A stretch of DNA of 64,000 nt. Origin: an uncultured Lachnospiraceae bacterium. GTDB taxonomy: Bacteria > Bacillota > Clostridia > Lachnospirales > Lachnospiraceae. Both the position numbers and the translations under genes were made by a program. The notes beneath the pieces are model-generated. The model had not been told where the DNA came from and searched no databases. It saw only the letters and a list, made by a program, of their open reading frames with translations. Location: assembly GCA_947632555.1 (NCBI GenBank), contig CANRPU010000007.1, positions 62,001 to 126,000 of the forward strand. Direction: 5' to 3'. This document shows positions 59,175 through 64,000 of the stretch, piece after piece; within the stretch, counting starts at the first letter, position 1, and the number at the start of each line of letters is the position of its first letter.

Positions 59175-59870
59175 ATGTTTCAAATATTCTATGAAGAAAA
59201 ACTGATCACCATTCTGATGCTTTCCCTGCTGCTGTGCAGCATTGCCGGCAGGATCATCATAGGGATACTGTATCAGAACATGATAAAGGAAACGGACAAT
59301 ATGGCCGCTACCAAAAACAAAGCCTTAAAGCAGTGCAAATTAAAATTCGCCAACTGCTGCCAGCTGAACAGCCGGGTATCCAACATTCCCATTTTTGTGG
59401 ACAAGTTTATCAACCGGCTGCGGTTCGGGCCGTTTTCCTACCTGACGGTCTATCATCTTTCCGGCCAGCTGATGCTGCTCGCGGTAGTGATGGCCGGAGT
59501 GGGGATCTGCAAAAGCATTCTGCTGGGGCGCAGCATAGGAGATATCCTTCCCTTCTACATAGTGAGCTTTCTGGGGCTCTATTTGTATTTCGCGGTTTCG
59601 GCCATGGCGGACATCAAGGGCAGACGGCGCATCTTAAAGACCAATCTGGTGGATTATCTGGAAAATCATATGGCCAGCCGGCTGGCGGAGAACGGCCTGG
59701 AGGAAGAGGAAAAGGGAGGAAGCGCGCGCAGGGAGGGGCGTTCCAAGATCGAACTGATGCCCATGCACAAGGAACCCGCCCGGCCGCCCCGGGAAGAGGA
59801 AAAGCAGATCTTTTCCCGTTCCGAGGAAAAGGAGCTGGAAGAGCTGCTGAAGGAATTTCTGACCTCGTAG
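59175..59870 (+). CDS. Conserved-looking membrane protein of unknown function
   Basis: The 231-residue protein has one N-terminal helix (about 10-31), a cytosolic or periplasmic loop with paired cysteines (QCKLKFANCC), two further helices (about 98-118 and 124-146), and a long charged tail rich in Glu, Arg and Lys that is probably disordered and cytosolic. AAAAGGAGGA precedes the ATG. I do not recognise a family. It lies between the cell-wall genes on the opposite strand and pgi. Confidence 0.75.
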   Translation: MFQIFYEEKLITILMLSLLLCSIAGRIIIGILYQNMIKETDNMAATKNKALKQCKLKFANCCQLNSRVSNIPIFVDKFINRLRFGPFSYLTVYHLSGQLMLLAVVMAGVGICKSILLGRSIGDILPFYIVSFLGLYLYFAVSAMADIKGRRRILKTNLVDYLENHMASRLAENGLEEEEKGGSARREGRSKIELMPMHKEPARPPREEEKQIFSRSEEKELEELLKEFLTS

Positions 59871-59891
59871 GATATTTTGCGGGAGGGCATA

Positions 59892-59920
59892 TTGAATTTG
59901 CGGCGTAATTCTGCTACACT
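59892..59920 (+). promoter_or_regulatory. Promoter of pgi
   Basis: TTGAAT at 59892-59897 and TACACT at 59915-59920 are 17 bases apart, with an extended TGC directly before the -10. Confidence 0.65.
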
Positions 59921-59969
59921 AAGGAAGTGAAAAGCAGAGCCGTAAGGCCAAAGAAAAGGAGCGGAAAAG

Positions 59970-61319
59970 ATGAGTACGAAAGTGACGTTTGATCATGGAA
60001 AAGCGGCGCCCTTTATCAGGGACGCGGAGATTCAGAACATAAAGGCGCAGGTACTGGCGGCGAAAGAAACACTGGTATCGGGTACCGGAGCGGGAAATGA
60101 TTTCCTGGGATGGATCGATCTGCCCGTTCAATATGATAAGGAAGAGTTCGCCAGGATCAAGGCGGCGGCGAAGAAGATCCAGGAGGATTCCGAAGTGCTG
60201 CTGGTCATCGGCATCGGCGGCTCCTATCTGGGCGCCCGCGCGGCGATTGAGTTTTTAAGGCACAGCTTTTACAATACGGTGGACAAAAGCATCCGGAAGA
60301 CGCCGGAAATCTATTTCGCGGGCAATTCCATCAGCTCCACCTATATCAGGCACCTGATGGACGTGGTAGGGGACAGGGATTTTTCCATCAACATGATCTC
60401 CAAGTCCGGCACCACCACCGAGCCCGCCATCGCGTTCCGCGTGTTTAAGAACCTGCTGGAAAAGAAATACGGGAAAGAGGGAGCGGCCAAGAGGATCTAC
60501 GCCACTACGGACAGAGCCAGGGGTTCCCTGAAGCATGTGGCGGACGAGGAAGGCTATGAAACCTTTGTAGTGCCCGACAATATCGGAGGACGTTTCTCCG
60601 TCCTGACCGCCGTGGGACTTCTGCCGATCGCGGTCAGCGGCGCGGATATCGACAGACTGATGGAAGGCGCGGCGGATGCGAGAAAGCGCGCGCTGGAGGA
60701 TGCCTTTGAGGAAAATGACGCCCTGCAGTACGCGGCAGTCAGAAATATCCTGTTAAGAAAGGGAAAAGCCATTGAAATACTGGCCAATTACGAACCTTCC
60801 CTGCACTATGTTTCCGAGTGGTGGAAGCAGCTTTACGGAGAGAGCGAAGGAAAAGACAAAAAGGGTATTTTCCCCGCCAGCGTGGATCTGACCACTGACC
60901 TGCACTCCATGGGACAGTTCATTCAGGACGGCGCCCGCGTTATGTTTGAAACCGTACTGGAGCTGGAGCAGCCCAGAGAAGAACTGGTGATCAACGAGGA
61001 ACCGGTGGACCTGGACGGACTGAACTATCTGGCCGGCAAGACGGTGGACTTTGTGAACAAGAGCGCCATGAACGGTACTATCCTGGCGCATACCGACGGG
61101 CAGGTGCCCAATCTGCTGATCCGGGTCCCCGATGCCGGCGAGCATTCCCTGGGAGAGCTTTTCTACTTCTTTGAATTCGCTTGCGGCGTCAGCGGCTATA
61201 TGAACGGCGTGAATCCCTTCGACCAGCCCGGCGTGGAGAGCTACAAGAAAAATATGTTTGCCCTGCTTGGCAAACCCGGCTACGAAGCCCAGCGGGAAGA
61301 ACTGTTAAAGAGGCTGTAA
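59970..61319 (+). CDS. pgi: Glucose-6-phosphate isomerase
   Basis: Cytosolic glycolytic enzyme that interconverts glucose-6-phosphate and fructose-6-phosphate. Sugar-phosphate-binding SIS folds show [18 protein letters not shown] and [14 protein letters not shown]. The catalytic glutamate region is [16 protein letters not shown], and the second PGI signature is [14 protein letters not shown], here [18 protein letters not shown]. The 449-residue length is usual for Bacillota. AAAGGAGCGG precedes the ATG. It is flanked by its own promoter and terminator, so it is monocistronic. Confidence 0.97.
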   Translation: MSTKVTFDHGKAAPFIRDAEIQNIKAQVLAAKETLVSGTGAGNDFLGWIDLPVQYDKEEFARIKAAAKKIQEDSEVLLVIGIGGSYLGARAAIEFLRHSFYNTVDKSIRKTPEIYFAGNSISSTYIRHLMDVVGDRDFSINMISKSGTTTEPAIAFRVFKNLLEKKYGKEGAAKRIYATTDRARGSLKHVADEEGYETFVVPDNIGGRFSVLTAVGLLPIAVSGADIDRLMEGAADARKRALEDAFEENDALQYAAVRNILLRKGKAIEILANYEPSLHYVSEWWKQLYGESEGKDKKGIFPASVDLTTDLHSMGQFIQDGARVMFETVLELEQPREELVINEEPVDLDGLNYLAGKTVDFVNKSAMNGTILAHTDGQVPNLLIRVPDAGEHSLGELFYFFEFACGVSGYMNGVNPFDQPGVESYKKNMFALLGKPGYEAQREELLKRL

Positions 61320-61325
61320 AAGATC

Positions 61326-61360
61326 AAAATGCGCGGACACGGTATGTCCGCGCATTTTTT
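61326..61360 (+). terminator. Rho-independent terminator of pgi
   Basis: AAAATGCGCGGACA pairs with TGTCCGCGCATTTT around a five-base loop (CGGTA) and ends in a T run. The A tract on the 5' side makes it bidirectional. Confidence 0.93.
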
Positions 61361-61362
61361 AT

Positions 61363-61391
61363 TTGACAGGGGTACTTTACCATGATAACAT
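61363..61391 (+). promoter_or_regulatory. Promoter of the amino acid ABC transporter
   Basis: Perfect TTGACA at 61363-61368 and TAACAT at 61386-61391, 17 bases apart, with an extended TG-A before the -10. It begins directly after the pgi terminator. Confidence 0.75.
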
Positions 61392-61402
61392 ACAAAAGTA
61401 CC
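61371..61402. promoter_or_regulatory. Inverted repeat around the transporter -10, candidate operator
   Basis: GGTACTTT (61371-61378) and AAAGTACC (61395-61402) are perfect 8-base arms 16 bases apart, placed in the spacer and at the start site. No T run follows. A dimeric repressor bound here would cover the -10. Its identity is unknown. Confidence 0.5.
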
Positions 61403-61441
61403 AAATGAAAGGCGGCCGGCCTGAAACGGAAGGAGATTATT

Positions 61442-62224
61442 ATGAAAAAGAAGATCAGTTTGTTTCTGGTTATGTGCATGACGCTTATGCTGGCGGCGTG
61501 CGGAAAAAAAGAGAGCAATACGTTTACGGTAGGCTTCGACGCGGAATTTCCTCCTTACGGTTATATGGATGACAACGGAGAATACGTAGGATTTGATCTG
61601 GATCTGGCGGCGGAGGTATGTGAAAGAAACGGCTGGGAGCTGGTAAAGCGCCCCATCGACTGGAACTCCAAGGATATGGAGCTGTCCAGCGGTTCCATCG
61701 ATTGTATCTGGAACGGATTTACCATGAACGGACGTGAGGACGATTATACCTGGACCTCTCCCTATGTGGACAACAGCCAGGTATTTGTAGTAGCGGAAAA
61801 TTCCGGTATTACTGCCTTTGCTGATCTGGAAGGCAAAGCAGTGGGCGTACAGAGCGATTCTTCCGCGCTGAGCGCGCTGAATGACGAAGAAGCGCCGGAG
61901 AACATCGCGCTGCGCGACAGTTTCGGAAGTCTGACGGAGTACGCGGATTATAACACCGCGTTTATGGATCTGGAAGCGGGCGCGCTGGATGCGGTAGCCA
62001 TGGATATCGGTGTGGCGAACTATCAGATCGAGTCCAGAGGAGGCGGCTACGTGATCCTGGAGCAGAGGCTGGCGGCGGAGCAGTACGGCGTAGGCTTCCT
62101 GCTGGGCAACGAGGAACTGCGGGATACGGTGGAGAACACACTGACGGAGATGGCCCAGGACGGCACCTTTATGGAAATTGCCGACAAATGGGGCTTGAGC
62201 GAGAGCGTCTGCTTCGGAAAATAA
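61442..62224 (+). CDS. Polar amino acid ABC transporter, substrate-binding lipoprotein
   Basis: Lipobox LAAC with C20 anchors the protein outside the cell. The family 3 binding fold is shown by FTVGFDAEFPPYGYMDDNGEYVGFDLDLAAEVCER, IWNGFTMNGRED and AVGVQSDSSA. The specificity may be an acidic, neutral or sulfur amino acid; it cannot be set from sequence. AAGGAG lies before the ATG. It is the first gene of a three-gene operon and the likely target of the operator at 61371. Confidence 0.94.
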   Translation: MKKKISLFLVMCMTLMLAACGKKESNTFTVGFDAEFPPYGYMDDNGEYVGFDLDLAAEVCERNGWELVKRPIDWNSKDMELSSGSIDCIWNGFTMNGREDDYTWTSPYVDNSQVFVVAENSGITAFADLEGKAVGVQSDSSALSALNDEEAPENIALRDSFGSLTEYADYNTAFMDLEAGALDAVAMDIGVANYQIESRGGGYVILEQRLAAEQYGVGFLLGNEELRDTVENTLTEMAQDGTFMEIADKWGLSESVCFGK

Positions 62225-62271
62225 GCGGCGCGGCCAGATAACGGAAATATATAAGAAGCGGGGTTTTTGGC

Positions 62272-62922
62272 ATGAGTATACAGATGATGCTGTTGCAATT
62301 AGGTAAGGGAATGATCGTATCTATCGAAATATTCATGCTGACCCTGCTTTTTTCTCTGCCTCTCGGTATGCTGGTGGCTTTTGGCCGGATGTCCAGAAAC
62401 TGCGTTTTGCGGGGCATTACGAAAATATATATTTCCATTATGCGGGGGACGCCTTTGATGCTCCAGCTTCTGGTGGTCTATTTCGGCCCCTATTATGTAT
62501 TTAAGATCAGGATAAGCAACAGCTATCGTTTTATCGCGGTGATCATCGCGTTTGCCATTAACTATGCCGCTTATTTCGCGGAAATCTACCGTTCCGGAAT
62601 AGAATCCATGCCCATAGGCCAGTACGAGGCCGCGAAAGTCCTGGGATACGGAAAGGTACAGACCTTTTTTAAGATCATCCTGCCCCAGGTGATAAAGAGG
62701 ATACTTCCCGCCGTTACCAACGAGATCATCACGCTGGTGAAGGATACTTCCTTAGCTTTTGCCATAGCGCAGGCGGAAATGTTCACAATGGCAAAGCAGA
62801 TAGCGGCGGCGCAGACGACGATCCTTCCCCTGATGGTGGCGGGCGTGTTCTATTACATATTGAATCTGGCAGTGGCGGCAGTGATGGAAAGGCTGGAGAA
62901 AGCCTGCTCCTATTACCGGTAG
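62272..62922 (+). CDS. Polar amino acid ABC transporter, permease
   Basis: The 216-residue HisM/GlnP-type permease has five membrane helices. The EAA loop that contacts the ATPase is [21 protein letters not shown], and [19 protein letters not shown] is a hallmark of the polar amino acid family. Only one permease gene is present, so it should act as a homodimer. It starts 47 bases after the binding protein gene. Confidence 0.95.
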   Translation: MSIQMMLLQLGKGMIVSIEIFMLTLLFSLPLGMLVAFGRMSRNCVLRGITKIYISIMRGTPLMLQLLVVYFGPYYVFKIRISNSYRFIAVIIAFAINYAAYFAEIYRSGIESMPIGQYEAAKVLGYGKVQTFFKIILPQVIKRILPAVTNEIITLVKDTSLAFAIAQAEMFTMAKQIAAAQTTILPLMVAGVFYYILNLAVAAVMERLEKACSYYR

Positions 62923-62935
62923 AGAGGAAAGCGGA

Positions 62936-63694
62936 ATGAAGCTCTTGGAAATGAGGCATGTAAAAAAAGAATTTGAGGGCCTGCAGGTCCTGAAAGATAT
63001 TTCCCTTTCCGTAGAGGAGGGGGAGGTGATCTCCATTATCGGGCCTTCCGGTTCCGGAAAATCCACACTCCTTCGCTGCGCTACCATGCTGGAAGAAATG
63101 GACAGCGGGGAGCTGCTTTATATGGGAGAATACGCTGCCAAAATGAAGGACGGAAAATGCGTATACGCGTCGAAGGCGGAGCTCAGGAAACTGCAGCACT
63201 GCTTTGGACTGGTATTTCAGAACTTTAATCTTTTTCCCCACTACAGCGTCCTGAAAAACATTACGGACGCGCTGATCTCGGTGGACAAGATACCGAAGAA
63301 GGAAGCGGAGGAAAGAGCGGAAAAGCTGCTGGAGCAGCTGGGACTCGCGGAGAAGAGGGACGCCTATCCCTATCAGCTTTCCGGCGGACAGCAGCAGCGG
63401 GTATCCATAGCGAGGGCGCTGGCCAAGCAGCCGAAGATCCTGTTTTTTGACGAGCCCACCTCGGCGCTGGATCCGGAGCTGACCGTGGAGGTGCTCAAGG
63501 TCATCAAGGCGCTGGCGAAAGAGCATATGACCATGATCATCGTAACCCATGAGATGCAGTTCGCCAGGGAGGTTTCCGACCGCGTTATTTTTATGGAAGA
63601 AGGCCTGATCCAGGAACAGGGAACCCCTGAGAAACTGTTCGGAACCGGAAACGAGAGAGTGCGGGAGTTCATCGGACACCTCACGGGAAAGTAA
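62936..63694 (+). CDS. Polar amino acid ABC transporter, ATP-binding protein
   Basis: The 252-residue ATPase has Walker [10 protein letters not shown], signature [15 protein letters not shown], Walker [15 protein letters not shown] and the switch histidine in VTHEM. It is a GlnQ/HisP-type subunit. The gap from the permease is 13 bases, with AGAGGAAAG as ribosome site. It completes the importer. Confidence 0.96.
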   Translation: MKLLEMRHVKKEFEGLQVLKDISLSVEEGEVISIIGPSGSGKSTLLRCATMLEEMDSGELLYMGEYAAKMKDGKCVYASKAELRKLQHCFGLVFQNFNLFPHYSVLKNITDALISVDKIPKKEAEERAEKLLEQLGLAEKRDAYPYQLSGGQQQRVSIARALAKQPKILFFDEPTSALDPELTVEVLKVIKALAKEHMTMIIVTHEMQFAREVSDRVIFMEEGLIQEQGTPEKLFGTGNERVREFIGHLTGK

Positions 63695-63721
63695 GGGCAG
63701 GAAAAGGAGAAGGACGCCGGC

Positions 63722-64000
63722 ATGATGGAAGAGTGTAAGGCATTGTTCAGAAAATACAGAGAGATCATTATCTACGTCATCGTGGGCTGCATGACCACCG
63801 TGGTATCCTGGGGCGCCTGCTTTGTGGCGGAGCTGTTCTTAGATGCGGATATTTCCTGGCAGAATTTTCTGATCAACAGCATCGGCTGGGTGGTGGGAGT
63901 GACCTTTTCCTATCCGTTGAACCGCCAGTGGGTATTTCGGAGCAAAAATCCCCGCGTCTTGAAGGAATTTTTCGGCTTTGCCGTTTCCAGGCTTTCCACC
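63722..64000 (+). CDS. GtrA family membrane protein (partial, runs off the window)
   Basis: The first 93 codons are present. The frame reads MMEECKALFRKYREIIIYVIVGCMTTVVSWGACFVAELF, then INSIGWVVGVTFSYPLNRQWVFRSK, the GtrA pattern of small four-helix proteins thought to flip lipid-linked sugars. AAGGAGAAGGA precedes the ATG; ATG 63725 is an alternative. The gene follows the transporter by 27 bases in the same direction but has no evident link to it. Confidence 0.88.
   Translation, partial: MMEECKALFRKYREIIIYVIVGCMTTVVSWGACFVAELFLDADISWQNFLINSIGWVVGVTFSYPLNRQWVFRSKNPRVLKEFFGFAVSRLST

Overview
The window looks like chromosome of a spore-forming, gut-dwelling member of the Bacillota, most likely Lachnospiraceae. 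The reasons are the tail of a SpoIIE-like gene followed by tilS-hpt-ftsH, a leucine T-box, FeoA-FeoA-FeoB with a FeoB-associated Cys-rich peptide, a bile salt hydrolase, a LacL/LacM-type galactosidase and strong Shine-Dalgarno sites. The assignment is inferred from gene content and order. I see no tRNA, rRNA, CRISPR array, transposase or integrase.

Layout. 1-3.9 kb: spoIIE end, tilS, hpt, ftsH. 3.9-11.4 kb: a possible short transcript, a GH13 amylase-family enzyme, a chemoreceptor, and a convergent sensor with a two-component-type propeller and an HD-GYP domain. 11.6-20.2 kb: a dense phospho-signalling locus with an FHA-like zinc-ribbon protein, two PP2C phosphatases, a membrane trypsin-like protease carrying a cytosolic FHA domain, three zinc-ribbon Ser/Thr kinases, an XRE-like protein and two small proteins. 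20.2-31.9 kb: a GH5 lipoprotein, a MATE pump, a YhaO/YhaN (SbcDC-like) pair, bile salt hydrolase, a putative nuclease-fold protein and lacLM. 32.0-34.4 kb: a leucine T-box and a leuA gene whose product carries a C-terminal AraC-type DNA-binding domain. 34.4-40.0 kb: a membrane protein, the feo operon with candidate metal-regulator boxes, and a fused membrane/spermidine synthase-like protein. 40.0-46.6 kb: a MarR-regulated ABC exporter operon and a Fic protein, flanked by AT-rich DNA. 46.6-52.4 kb: a MerR-YbjQ-CPBP operon, a radical SAM activase coupled to a Cys-rich protein, tandem 19-bp repeats and a large lipoprotein. 52.4-59 kb: an oxidoreductase, a two-component system, mutS2, murG and a TSCPD protein. 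59-64 kb: a membrane protein, pgi, a polar amino acid ABC transporter and the start of a GtrA-family gene.

How the genes work together. The signalling locus has writers (kinases), erasers (PP2C), readers (FHA) and an effector candidate (protease) in one orientation, partly overlapping, so it probably forms one pathway. The GH13, GH5, LacLM and amino acid import genes fit a saccharolytic gut life, and bile salt hydrolase fits a bile-exposed habitat. The best candidates for undescribed biology are the LeuA-AraC fusion under its T-box and the zinc-ribbon kinase/FHA-protease locus.
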